DNA from: Gymnothorax reevesii
Lineage: Eukaryota > Chordata > Actinopteri > Anguilliformes > Muraenidae
Assembly: GCA_029721435.1 (NCBI GenBank)
Contig: CM056576.1
Location: forward strand, 65,367,876-65,431,875
Direction: 5' to 3'
DNA: 64,000 nucleotides
Shown here: positions 1 to 9,668 of the stretch, piece by piece
Layout of the letters: each line of letters opens with the position of its first letter
Numbering within the stretch: position 1 is the first letter of the stretch
Position numbers and translations under genes: made by a program
The notes under the pieces: model-generated
Told to the model about the DNA's origin: nothing
Database searches by the model: none
The model's input: the letters and a program-made list of their open reading frames with translations, nothing else

Positions 1-49
1 CAGGGCATGCCTCGCGCTTTTTTATCCAGGCAGGTTTGTTCCATTCAGA

Positions 50-1064
50 TTGTGTCTTCGGTTACTCGGTCTGATGGCGTCTGCCATCCTCGTGATCCGT
101 CTCGGTCGCCTCCACATGAGAGAATTCCAGCTTTGGGTGGCCTCATGCGGGCTAGATCCCGTGCGTCACGGCACGCGGAGAGTCTTGCTCACACTGGAAT
201 GCGCCAGGGCGCTGCGTCACTGGCGGACTCCGTCCTTTCTGACCCAGGGGGTCCCAATGGGCTCGGTCCTGTCCAGGAAGGTGGTCACTACAGACGCCAG
301 ACTGACGGGCTGGGGCGGAATTCACGGGGGCCAGTCTGTGAGGGGCCGCTGGAGTGTGGGCCTCCAGCAGTCTCACATAAATTTTCTGGAACTTTCAGCG
401 GTGTTCCTCTCCCTGAAACATTTCCTTCCATCTCTCATGGGTCATCATGTCCTGGTGAGAACGGACAATACGACGACGGTGGCGTACATCAACCGTCAGG
501 GGGGGTTGCGCTCCCGTCAGTTGCACATGTTGGCACGCAAACTCATCCTGTGGAGCTGCGGCCGTCTCCTCTCCTTGAGAGCGACGCACGCCCCGGGGGT
601 CTTGAACACAGGCGCGGACCTATTGTCCAGGGGTGCGCCGGTGTATGGGGAGTGGACTCTGCACCCGGAGATTGTGGAACAGATATGGGCCCGGTTCGGT
701 CGGGCCGCGGTAGATCTGTTCGCGGCGAGAGAAAACGCGCAGTGCGCGCTGTTTTACTCTGCGCGGCATGGATGCTCCCCTTGGCATAGACGCACTAGCG
801 CACGTCTGGCCGCACGAGCTTCTTTACGCGTTCCCTCCCCTGGCCTTGATATCCCCCACTCTGTCCAGAGTGAGGGAACGTGGTCACGCACTGATATTGA
901 TTGCTCCGCATTGGCCGGCGATGCATTGGCTAGCGGAAATATATCGGTTACTGTGCGCTCAGCCTTGGCAGCTCCCGCTGCGCAGGGACCTGCTATCGCA
1001 GGGGGGGGGGGCGATCCTCCACCCGCACCCGGAACGCCTGGCGTTGTGGGCGTGGCCCCTGAGT
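50..1064 (+). pseudogene. DIRS RT C-terminal part and RNase H (decayed)
   Basis: The frame open from 50 carries an RNase H domain: TDARLTGWGG (first Asp), ELSAVFLSLK (Glu), VRTDNTTTVAYIN (second Asp) and GVLNTGADLLSR (last Asp) occur in the usual order and spacing. RNase H removes the RNA strand after cDNA synthesis. Near position 768 the coding frame shifts: the continuation (starting DAPLGIDALAHVWPHELL) is readable in the next frame to about 1060, then the original frame resumes for the recombinase. An 11-base G run at 1001-1011 lies in this stretch. The upstream RT palm is outside the window. The start at 50 is only the first in-frame Met, not a real start. Confidence 0.75.
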
Positions 1065-2064
1065 GGCTCAGTCTCTCGGCTGAGGGATTGTCACAGCGTG
1101 TGATTTCCACTATACAAAACGCTAGGGCCCCATCCACTAGGTCTTTGTATGACTGTAAGTGGAGGGTGTTTGAGGGGTGGTGTCACAGGAACGGCCACGT
1201 TTCTTTTCAGTGTCCGGTGAGTGCTATATTGTCATTCTTGCAGGACCTGATTGACAAAGGCAAAGCCTTCTCCACAATTAAGGTGTACTTGGCGGCTATC
1301 GCCGCCTGTCACATGGGGTTTGAAAAGCGAACGGCGAGTCAGCACCCACTGGTTTGCCGTTTTATGAAGGGAGCGCGCAGGCTTCTCCCCGTGTCCAGAC
1401 CACTGGTGCCACCGTGGGATCTGGCTGTGGTTCTGGAGGGGCTTAAGGGCCCTCCTTTTGAGCCACTGGAAGGGGCAGACTTGAAGCACGTGTCTTTCAA
1501 GGCTGTGTTGTTGCTGGCTCTGGCTTCAGCTAAGCGAGTTAGTGACATCCATGCGCTTTCGGTGCATCCGTCATGCGCTCAGCTCTTCCCGGGAGATGTA
1601 AGGTTGATTTTGAGGCCCAACCCGGCTTTTGTGCCTAAGGTGGTGGGCTCATGTTCTCCAATTGACCTTCTGGCCTTTGCTGCCTCAACAGAGGAGCAGC
1701 AGTCGCACGCGTTATGTCCTACGGTGCGCATGTACATGGACAGGACTAGGGGATTCAGGAGGAGCGATCAGCTGTTCGTCTCCTGGGCTAATCCTCATAA
1801 AGGAAAACCTATCACTAAGCAGCGCCTATCCCATTGGGTGGTGGAGGCGATTGCTTTGGCCTATACGTGTCGGGTTTGCAGCCGCCTGTGGGCATGCGGG
1901 CGCACTCGACTCGGGGCTTGGCCGCATCCTGGGCCTTATTCAGGGGAGTTTCTGTTCAGGACATCTGTGCAGCGGCGAGTTGGTCCTCGCCTCTCACTTT
2001 TGTCCGCTTTTATAAGCTGGACGTTTCCGCCCCGTGCGTGGCACGCGCGGTTCTGCTGTCCTGA
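1065..2064 (+). pseudogene. DIRS tyrosine recombinase (decayed)
   Basis: The segment begins with a SAM-like core-binding region (STRSLYDCKWRVFEGWC at about 1132) and continues into a catalytic domain. The first catalytic Arg probably lies in ASAKRVSD (about 1525-1550). The HxxR motif reads AHSTRG at about 1899-1917, and the nucleophilic Tyr is in FVRFYKL (codon 2011-2013). The last two motifs are in a different frame (open 1834-2064) from the first part, so a frameshift around 1850 inactivates the gene. In DIRS elements this enzyme inserts circular cDNA without making a target duplication, replacing the DDE integrase of LTR elements. A frame running on to 2170 is an off-frame tail. Confidence 0.8.
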
Positions 2065-2175
2065 CTGGAACAGAATTGCTTCTCTGTGGGTTGGTGGACG
2101 CTGGATAAGCTTGTCTGGCAATACGGGAGCTACGATATCCCATAGTGAGACATCGAGCGAAATATTATGAAAGAG

Positions 2176-2473
2176 AACTTTAGGTTATTTACATAACCCC
2201 GGTTCTCTGAGTAATATGAGTGAGATGTCTCACCAGACAACCCTTCTTGCTGGGGCGAGTGAGAAGAGGTGCTTATCTTGAATGACGTGGTGCCGTCCGC
2301 ATGAGCTATTTAAGGTGGGTGTACCACCTGGGCGGACGGACACGTTCACCAGCCAATCAGGATTGGCGTAATGAGATTAATGCTTCTGAGGCTGCAGCGA
2401 GGCGTGCATCCCATAGTGAGACATCTCACTCATATTACTCAGAGAACCGGGGTTATGTAAATAACCTAAAGTT
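2176..2473. repeat. DIRS internal complementary region and right terminal repeat
   Basis: Positions 2176-2233 are a perfect 58-bp reverse complement of 2416-2473. The 182-bp loop contains a GC-rich imperfect palindrome around 2295-2342. In DIRS elements an internal complementary region mirrors the outer ends of the terminal repeats and templates circle formation; the left arm here fits that role and the right arm fits the element end. The left terminal repeat is not in the window, so the correspondence cannot be completed. Confidence 0.75.
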
Positions 2474-2597
2474 TTGAAGTCTTTTAAAAAGACCGAACTG
2501 TTGGAAATCTGCAGACATTTAGAGCTGACAGAGGTAAAACCAGCCATGCGAAAAGCAAGACTGGCGAGAGATAGTTGAATATTACATTGATGAAAAT

Positions 2598-3671
2598 GTG
2601 TTTGCACCCGGAGATCTGGAACAGTTTCCAGTGGAAAATCCAAATATAGAAATGGAACTTAAATTAAAAATGCTAGAGATTGAAAGGGAGGAAAAAGAAA
2701 AACAAAGGCAGTTTGAGTTAGAAAAATTAGCTAGAGAAGAGAAAATAGAAAGGGAGGAAAAAGAAAAACAAAGAGAATTTGAGTTAGAAAAATTTGCGAG
2801 ACAGAGAGATTTTGAATTAGAGAAGTTGGATAGAGAAGAAAGACTCCAAATGGAGAAACTAAAAATTAAAATTGAAACTAAAAATAAATTTTGTGCCAGT
2901 CAGGAGGTAAAACTGGTGCCTCCATTTTCTGAAAAGGACGTAGACAACTATTTCCAGTCTTTTGAAAAGGTAGCAAAGAGTTGCCAGTGGCCAAAGGAAC
3001 ACTGGCCTCTGATGTTGCAAACTGTCCTCAAGGGTAAAGCTCAACAAGCCTATTCAGCTTTGTCTGCAGATGATTACTCTGATTATGAGGTTGTCAAAAA
3101 GGTTATTTTGAGAGCTTATGAGTTGGTTCCAGAGGCTTACCGACAGAAATTCAGAGGTCTGAAGAAATCTGAAAATCAGACTTATGTGGAATTTGCTAAT
3201 GAGAAGAAGGTTTGCTTTAAGCGATGGTGTACTTCTATGGAGGTCAAGGATGATTTCAACTCACTAAAAGAGATGGTGTTAGTTGAAGAATTCAAGAACT
3301 GTGTTAAGGATGATGTTAAGACCTACCTTAATGAGAAGCAAGCACTGAATTTGCAATCAGCTGCCAAATTTGCAGATGAATATGTTCTCACACATAAGTC
3401 CAAATTTCAGTCTAGCAGTAACAATAGATGGTCCCAATTTCAGAAAAAGGGTTACGGTGATACACAAGATTCTTCACCCAAAGACAAAGACAAATCTGGT
3501 GATGGTGCTCAGAAATCCAGTAACAGGTCTGATCAAAGTGTGAAAGCTGACAGTGACAAAAGTGGTCTAGTTTGCAGTTATTGCAAGAAATCTGGTCATG
3601 TTACAACTAACTGTTGGTTCCTTAAAGCTAAGAAAGAAAAAGAAAAGATACCAAACCAAATGCCTTTGTGA
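2598..3671 (+). CDS. gag: Gag of Gmr1-like element (partial)
   Basis: This open frame of 357 codons is the retrotransposon capsid/nucleocapsid protein. Residues about 15-100 are an extremely charged Glu/Lys/Arg-rich heptad-like segment expected to form a coiled coil. The middle holds the capsid-like region (for example YFQSFEKVAKSCQWPKEHW). A CCHC zinc knuckle (C-x2-C-x4-H-x4-C) lies at residues 326-339 and would bind RNA. The apparent start is a GTG inside the gene. Coding similarity continues upstream to about 2474 (ELLEICRHLELTEV), with a frameshift near 2565, so the true N-terminus is lost. The stop overlaps the protease frame by 4 bases. Confidence 0.82.
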   Translation: MFAPGDLEQFPVENPNIEMELKLKMLEIEREEKEKQRQFELEKLAREEKIEREEKEKQREFELEKFARQRDFELEKLDREERLQMEKLKIKIETKNKFCASQEVKLVPPFSEKDVDNYFQSFEKVAKSCQWPKEHWPLMLQTVLKGKAQQAYSALSADDYSDYEVVKKVILRAYELVPEAYRQKFRGLKKSENQTYVEFANEKKVCFKRWCTSMEVKDDFNSLKEMVLVEEFKNCVKDDVKTYLNEKQALNLQSAAKFADEYVLTHKSKFQSSSNNRWSQFQKKGYGDTQDSSPKDKDKSGDGAQKSSNRSDQSVKADSDKSGLVCSYCKKSGHVTTNCWFLKAKKEKEKIPNQMPL

Positions 3672-5239
3672 AAACAAGGTTAGAAACCCCTGTAGTAGAT
3701 AACCGATCTGCTAAATTGCCTGCTTCTTGTGGGGCTAAAAAGCCTGATATAGCTGACTTCATGAGGGAGGAATTTCTTCCATTTGTGTCAGAGGGATTTG
3801 TGGCTCTGAATGAGCATACTACTCCTGTCCCCATATATATCCTAAGGGATACCGGAGCTTCTCAGTCACTTTTGTTGATGGACTCTTTGGAGTTACGTGA
3901 TGAGACCGCTTCAGGGGATTTCATACTTGTACAAGGTATTGAAGGGAGGACTGTATCTGTACCCCTGCGCTCTATATTCTTGAAGTCAGATTTAGTTGCA
4001 GGACAGGTAAAGGTGGGACTTATGTCAAGTCTACCTATAAAGGGTGTTTCTCTGTTGCTAGGCAATGACCTGGCTGGGGGCAAAGTAGTTCCCCCTGTAC
4101 ATCTTACTTCACAGCCGAGCACTGAAGATGGGGATGAGGACCCATCTCTGTATCCTTCTTGCGCAGTGACTCGTGCTATGGCTAAGAAGGCTAAAGAAGA
4201 AGATGTTGTGGTGCCGTCCAGCACATTGAATAGTCAGGACTCAGGTGGTTTGCCTCATGACTCTGATTGGCCAACTATGGTTTCTCCGTTTGAGGACTTA
4301 TCAGATACTTTTATCAGTTCTCTATTCAGCCAGCCGGATGGGTCTGGTGATTCTGATGTGTCTGGAGACTTGTCTCTGTCCAGAAAGCGGTTGATTGAGG
4401 AGCAAACTAATGATCCTGAAATTTGTGCACTAAGGAGGAGAGCCTTTCCTGATAAAGAAATAGATGCAGTTCCAGTTGGGTATTATCTCAAGGATGGTGT
4501 GTTGATGCGGAAGTGGCACCCTCCTGATATCCCTGCCAATGCAGATTGGGCAGTGGTCAGGCAAATTGTTGTTCCGAAGGTCGATAGGAATGAGATCTTA
4601 ACAATGGCTCATAGTTTACCTTTAGGAGGTCATCTTGGTGTTAACAAGACTGTTGATAAGATCATGAAACACTTCTTTTGGCCTGGGCTTCGGAAAGACG
4701 TTTCCAACTTTTGCAAAACCTGTCACACTTGTCAGGTAGTTGGAAAACACCAGTTAGACCCACCTGTAGCTCCATTGGAGCCTATCCCAGCATTTGGGGA
4801 GCCATTCTCTAGGGTCATTGTTGATTGCGTTGCTCCATTACCCAAGACTAGATCTGGAAATCAGTACTTGTTGACAATCATGTGTGCATCTACCAGATTC
4901 CCCGAAGCCATACCTCTACGTAACATCAAGGCAACTGCAATCTCGAAGGCTTTGATAAAGTTCTTCATGTTGTTTGGCCTTCCCAGGGAAATTCAGTCAG
5001 ACCAAGGTAGCAATTTCACTTCTGGTTTGTTTCAGCAGGTTGTGTATGAACTAGGTGCAAAGCAGATTCTTTCTAGTGCCTATCACCCAGAAAGTCAGGG
5101 TGCCTTAGAGCGGTTTCATTCCACTCTCAAGACAATGATGAGGACTTATTGCTATGACCATGAGAAAGACTGGGATGAAGGGGTTCATTTGCTAGAGAAG
5201 CAGTGCAGGAGTCGACTGGATTCAGTCCATTTGAGCTAG
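3668..5239 (+). pseudogene. pol: Protease and integrase N-terminal/core region of Gmr1-like pol
   Basis: An aspartic protease motif RDTGAS is at residue about 60-65. After an acidic linker comes an integrase zinc-binding HHCC region (HSLPLGGHLG to CKTCHTC, about 4605-4735). The integrase core follows, with catalytic Asp in VIVDCVAPL (residue 386), Asp in IQSDQGSNF (445) and Glu in GALERFH (481); the last two are separated by 35 residues, as in DDX35E enzymes. Directly past the core the frame is lost near 5200, where a small deletion moves coding to the frame of the next entry. In ordinary Gypsy elements integrase comes after RNase H; here it comes right after the protease. Confidence 0.85.
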
Positions 5240-6884
5240 TGTTTGGCCATGAAGTGAGAGGACCTTTGCTATTATTGAGTGAACAATGGCGAGAGGAAGA
5301 GCCGCAAATCAGTCTGTTAGACTATGTTAGCAAGTTCAAGGAAAGATTGCGTGCAGCTTGTGACCTAGCCAAAGAGAACTTGAAATCAAGTCAGGGAAAA
5401 ATGAAAACTTGGTATGATCATAAGGCTAGAAGCCGTGTGTTTAAACCAGGAGACAAGGTCCTTGTTTTGTTTCCCTTGCAGTCCAATTCATTGCAGGCTA
5501 GATTTCATGGTCCTTATGAAATTCTGACAAAACTCAATGATCTCAATTACATTGTGAAGACTCCAGATAGGAGAAAACCAAAACAATTGTGTCGTATTAA
5601 CATGCTCAAGCCTTATCATGACAGAAATGCTAGGGTTGCAGCTGTCATTTCAGATTCTCCTATGGCCGAAACGTGTGAAGATGAGGGGGAGTTTCAAGAT
5701 GATGATTCTAGAATTAAAGCTGAAGTTCTCTCATGTAAATTGTCAAATTCTGAAGTGTTGCAAAATCTTGATGAAAAACTCCAGCACTTAGAACCCTCAC
5801 AGAGAGATCAGTTTGAAAGGTTGATCAAGAAATATGAGGATTTGTTTCCTGATGTTCCAAAGAGAGTTACTATAGCCTCTCATGATGTAGATGTTGGTGA
5901 TGCCAAACCAATAAAGCAGCATCCGTACCGAATGAATCCTGAAAAGAGAAAAATTGCTGAGAAAGAGGTTGAGTACATGTTAAAACATGATATTATCAGA
6001 CCCTCCAACTCCGATTGGAGTTCACCCTGTGTGCTAGTTCCAAAACCTGATGGAAGTACTAGATTCTGTACAGATTATCGCGAAGTCAATGCTGTAACTA
6101 GAACTGATGTGTTTCCAATACCTAGGATTGATGATTGTATTGATAGTGTAGGGCAAGCAAAGTTTCTGACCAAGATTGATTTATTGAAGGGTTATTGGTG
6201 TATGCCTTTAACTGAGAGGGCCAAGAGCATCTCTGCTTTTGCCACACCATCTGGGTTGTACCAGTATGAAGTCCTACCCTTTGGGATGAAAAATGCCCCA
6301 GCCACATTCCAAAGGATGATACAGTCTACAATCGCCGGATTGCCACACACGGGTGCATACATCGATGACCTGATCACATGGAGTGTCTCCTGGGAAGAAC
6401 ATCTAAAAGATGTAGAGACGTTGTTCCAGAGCCTGACCCAGGCTAACCTGACTGTTAACCTGAGCAAGAGTGACTTTGGTTGTGCTACTGTCACCTATCT
6501 TGGCTACGTCATAGGCCAGGGTAAGGTGGCACCCATAAATGCTAAAGTCCGAGCCATCATGGGCTTTCCAGTTCCTGACAACAAAAAAGCTTTGCGCCGC
6601 TTCCTTGGAATGATCGGGTACTACCGCAAGTTCTGCAAGAACTTTGCTGAGATTGCTCTCAGTCTAACTAACCAACTGAAGAAAGGCGTAAAGTTCACCT
6701 GGGATGATGCATGCCAGAGAGCCTTCGATCACCTGAAGTCTCTGCTGTGTCACTTCCCCGTGCTCAAATCTCCTGACTTCAACAAACCGTTCTCCATCGC
6801 GGTCGATGCTAGCGACCAAGCTTGTGGATCTGTGCTCCTACAGAGAAGTGACTCTGATGACATTGAGCATCCCGTGGCACATGG
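5203..6884 (+). pseudogene. pol: Integrase C-terminus, reverse transcriptase and start of RNase H
   Basis: The frame begins with the end of the integrase (STGFSPFELVFGHEVRGP and the GPYEIL/YIVKTP C-terminal module), then runs without interruption into an RT. RT motifs visible are SSPCVLVPKPDGS, FCTDYREVN, LPFGMKNAPATFQ and the active-site YIDD box at residues 386-389 (6358-6369), followed by thumb motifs (LRRFLGMIGYYRKF). The RNase H begins with FSIAVDASDQACGS and then breaks off after DDIEHPVA at about 6884. The integrase-to-RT fusion on one uninterrupted frame is direct evidence for the unusual gene order. Confidence 0.88.
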
Positions 6885-7600
6885 GCGTAAAAATGCGTAT
6901 GGACGCTATGGACGTGTCCATACCAATATTTTGATGTGTTTAAAATGTCCACCATACCGATTTTGAATGGGGCATTGCACGGCATTCGGGACACAAAAGG
7001 TTAAATTTCCCCTCCTTAGTTCCCCCTCTCAAAGACGGCGTGTCATTGGTGGGGACAGCCTTGCTATCTGTGATTGGCTCCCCTTCCTGTATCCATCATC
7101 ATGACTGGGTTGTCATTGGTAAGTTGGTAGGCTACGCGGTGAAAATAAAAAATAACAGCGTAATAACAGCGTCTACTGTCGCTGGCTCGGGGAATCATGT
7201 CTGACTCGGGCAGGAAAAGAAAAAAGGCGGACATTAGACATTATTTCACCCAGTCAATGGTTAGTTACTCACACAAAATAGTCTTGTAAAAACCTGTTCA
7301 GACCGCGACGCATTTTCTCTTCCAAGCGCTCGATTTCATTGTTTTTCCAGTAGCACAGCATAAACCTCAACATGCAGTAGCCTAATAACTTCCGTGCTTC
7401 CCATTCCCATGCTTGTCGTTTTGGAGGGGGGGTGCGTTGCAGAGAGCAAATCACGTTCACGGATTACGGCAAAACCCCTGTATCTTATGTTTAGAAACTT
7501 TTCAGAGGTTGAGTATGGAAAACTAACATTATAACATTACTAATATGTATTAAAAGAAGGATCAGCGTAATAGGTCCCCTTTAAGTACATTTTACCACTA
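6885..7600. mobile_element. Unclassified transposon fragment, possibly hAT
   Basis: This stretch replaces the rest of the Gmr1 RNase H. It contains a short frame at 7197-7289 (30 codons) starting MSDSGRKRKKADIRHYF. A basic leader followed by D-I-R-x-[YF]-F is typical of the start of ZMYM1/THAP0-like hAT transposases. The right side near 7568 reads aataggtcccctttaag, which resembles a terminal sequence common among fish DNA transposons. I could not find a matching left terminus or target duplication, so the class is tentative. Confidence 0.35.
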
Positions 7601-8360
7601 AGGGGACATTTTACTCAAAAGGACTTGAATACTTTTAACAGATGAAGATGACTGACCAGCTGCCATTATCACGACACATACTACCATTTTGGTGGGACAG
7701 CCATGAATTTAGGTAATTCTTGCTCAAACTTTATGGACTTGGGTATTTTTTGCATTAAAGTTTTGTGAATTCAACAATGGCAGCACACCAAAACACAGGA
7801 CTTGAGCACTTCCTCTGAGAAATCTTTGGTAACCGATGATGCTCTGACTTTGTGTGGCTTTTACTACTGGTGTCAACTAATGTTTTGCAAGAAACGACTG
7901 CAGACTTCTTGCATGCAGGTCTTCAATTTTACTGTAATATATCTTGAAATGTGCCAAAACTCGATTCTGCTCTTCATCTTGCTCAAATCTGAATGAACAC
8001 AGCAGAACACAACAGACTCAACATTTTCATCCTAGTTAGACACACCTGGATAGACGCCCCCAAGTTAGAGGCAATCCTTCAGTCCCATAGCCTGTGGGAG
8101 AGTTCGCAATCTGAGCTAAGTTCAATTTTGTACCAAATTTCGAGGTTTGCAGCTTCTGATTTAAAAAAATTCAATGGCTTTTGACCTAAAATACCCACTC
8201 ATGTAACGGAGATGCGTCTATCTGTGATGACATATGCTCAGCAGCTATACCAGCCCTCATGATCACCCCAGGCCTGTTTATGCTGGCTTTAAGACCGCAG
8301 AGATTGCTATAACGCTGTATGCAATATACGTACGATGATACATGCAACAGCATAAAAAAA
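7601..8360. other. No gene recognised
   Basis: AT-rich sequence with short open frames that show no domain motif. Nothing here resembles a gene, and no clear repeat termini are visible. Confidence 0.5.
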
Positions 8361-8577
8361 AACACAACGCTCGATCCCCGGTCAGATCAACTAGCAGTGG
8401 TTGGCAGCTTTTTCAGAACAGCGCACGAATGGCTAAAGCGGTGTAGGGATCCAAATTTGGAAGACACTGCTGGGAAGGGTAATTAAAAATTATTGCCTTG
8501 TTTCTTCGCTCAAGCGCCTCCTGTTGGCCAGCCAGGCGCTCTTCAGTGAGATTTCTAAGCTTGCTCATCTTCGGGTA
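8361..8577 (+). repeat. tRNA-derived SINE fragment
   Basis: This segment aligns over about 200 bp with the reverse complement of 44870-45060. It includes the shared phrase gcgcctcctgttggcca and a downstream tctaagctt block. Near its left edge, gctcgatccccgg is a good match to a tRNA T-arm (B box), which the other copy has lost; the other copy keeps the A box. Together they support a tRNA-derived SINE. Here the 3' part and the poly(A) tail are missing because transposase-like sequence begins near 8578. Confidence 0.55.
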
Positions 8578-8945
8578 TCCTGATTCATCGCCAATGATGA
8601 AATTCTCCTGGAAGCGTTGTCAAGGTGCAAGCAGCCATCGGCAGAGATTTAAGCGGCGCTGCATATTACCAGGAAGAAGTTGGCGTCACCTTATCATCTG
8701 ATAAAAATGGAAGCACAATTCAAAGCGGGTAATGCAATTAAAGATTGAAGAAGACAACCCAACTGTTTCATCAGCAGCTGACTGTTCTCTCTCTTCACCA
8801 ACATGGTGTTCCTCAAGGAAGTTTGTCACTGCTTCGATGTTAGCAGCTGTTTGTGCAGTACGACGTCGACTGCACTGCTCTTTGTTGAGATTTCGGCTAG
8901 TTCTAATTACAAGGTACTTGTGTACATTTTTAAAGATGATTGAAC
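8578..8945 (-). pseudogene. Mariner/IS630-like transposase relic
   Basis: On the minus strand a helix-turn-helix region can be followed (RRRTAQTAANIEAVTNFLEE, then SSSIFNCITR). After frame damage come RRLNLCRWLLAP and QENFIIGDES. The last resembles the first catalytic Asp block of the mariner/IS630 DDE transposases (xxIGDE). It is short and interrupted by stops. The catalytic C-terminal part would lie left of 8578 but is replaced by SINE sequence. Assignment to the superfamily is an inference from these motifs. Confidence 0.5.
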
Positions 8946-9219
8946 ATGATAGAAGGCAAATATTTGGGTGTTCTTGGCAGTACCTCTCAAGGACAACAGG
9001 GATACTTTTACAACCCCTGTTCCGAAATAGTTGGGACAAAGTGTAAATTGTGAATAAAATCAAAATGCAATGACTTTCAAATCACACCAGCCAGTATTTT
9101 ATTCACAATAGAACAGAGATAACATAAGAATTGTTGAAACAGAGAAATTTTACTATATTATCCACAAAATGAGCTCATTTCAAATTTGATGGCTGCAACA
9201 GGTATCAAAAAATCCAGGG

Positions 9220-9656
9220 CAGGGGCCTGTTTACCATGGTGTAGCATCCCCTCTTCTTTTTAACACAAAGTGGAGAAGTCTGGACATTGAGGAGACAAGT
9301 TTCCTGAGTTTAGCCATGGGGATTTGATCCCACTCTTGTTTAATACAGGCCTCCAGCTGCTGGAGAGTTTTGGGTCTCCTTTGAAAGATTTTTATTTAAT
9401 TATGCGCCAAATGTTCTCAATCGGTGAAAGATCAAGACTGCAGGCAGGCCAGTTCAGCACATGGACTCCTCTACTATGAAACCATGCTGTTGTAATAGCT
9501 GCAGTAGGTGGTTTTGAATTGTCCAGCTGAAATACTCAAGGCCTTCCCTGGAATAGATGTTGTCTAGAGGGGAGCATTTGTTGCTCTAAAAGCTCGATAT
9601 TCTTTTCAGCATTCATTGTGCTTTTTAAAACATGCAGGTGTCCCACACCATATGCA
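9220..9656 (-). pseudogene. Tc1-like element A transposase, C-terminal half
   Basis: Minus-strand reading gives the catalytic C-terminal region of a Tc1-family DDE transposase: FQLDNSKPPTAA contains the second catalytic Asp and SLDLSPIENIWRI contains the third acidic residue region (DLSPIEN). The sequence ends toward the TIR with a run like LRKLVSSM. Several stops are present. The N-terminal half is on the other side of the Gypsy insertion at 17654-18217. Confidence 0.72.
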
Positions 9657-9668
9657 CTAATGTGTAAG

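Larger units (their letters stand above)
1..2473 (+). mobile_element. DIRS-like tyrosine-recombinase retrotransposon, right part
   Basis: The sequence encodes, in order, the end of a reverse transcriptase, an RNase H and a tyrosine recombinase, followed by a 58-bp inverted repeat at the right edge. That order and the lack of LTRs or an integrase are characteristic of DIRS elements, which integrate through a circular intermediate and a tyrosine recombinase. The left inverted terminal repeat and the gag/RT start lie outside the window. Coding is broken by several frame changes, so the copy is dead. The right edge at about 2473 abuts the gag of a Gmr1-like element in the same orientation, so the DIRS copy most simply inserted there. 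Family assignment is firm; the exact edge is inferred from the inverted repeat. Confidence 0.85.
2474..6884 (+). mobile_element. Gmr1-like Ty3/Gypsy retrotransposon, copy 1 (truncated both ends)
   Basis: The domain order is gag, protease, integrase, reverse transcriptase, RNase H. The RT is of Ty3/Gypsy type, but the integrase precedes it, as in Ty1/copia elements. That combination is the hallmark of the deuterostome Gmr1 group first described in cod. The left part of gag and the 5' LTR are cut off by the DIRS insertion. The right end stops inside RNase H at about 6884, where unrelated repeat sequence begins, so no 3' LTR is present. Frame breaks occur near 2565 and 5200. A shorter second copy lies at 24263-25390. 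Confidence 0.88.

Noticed and set aside
7..789. 260-codon frame overlapping the DIRS RNase H
   Set aside because: It is an off-frame reading of the RNase H region, rich in Gly/Pro/Arg as expected for the alternate frame of GC-rich coding DNA.
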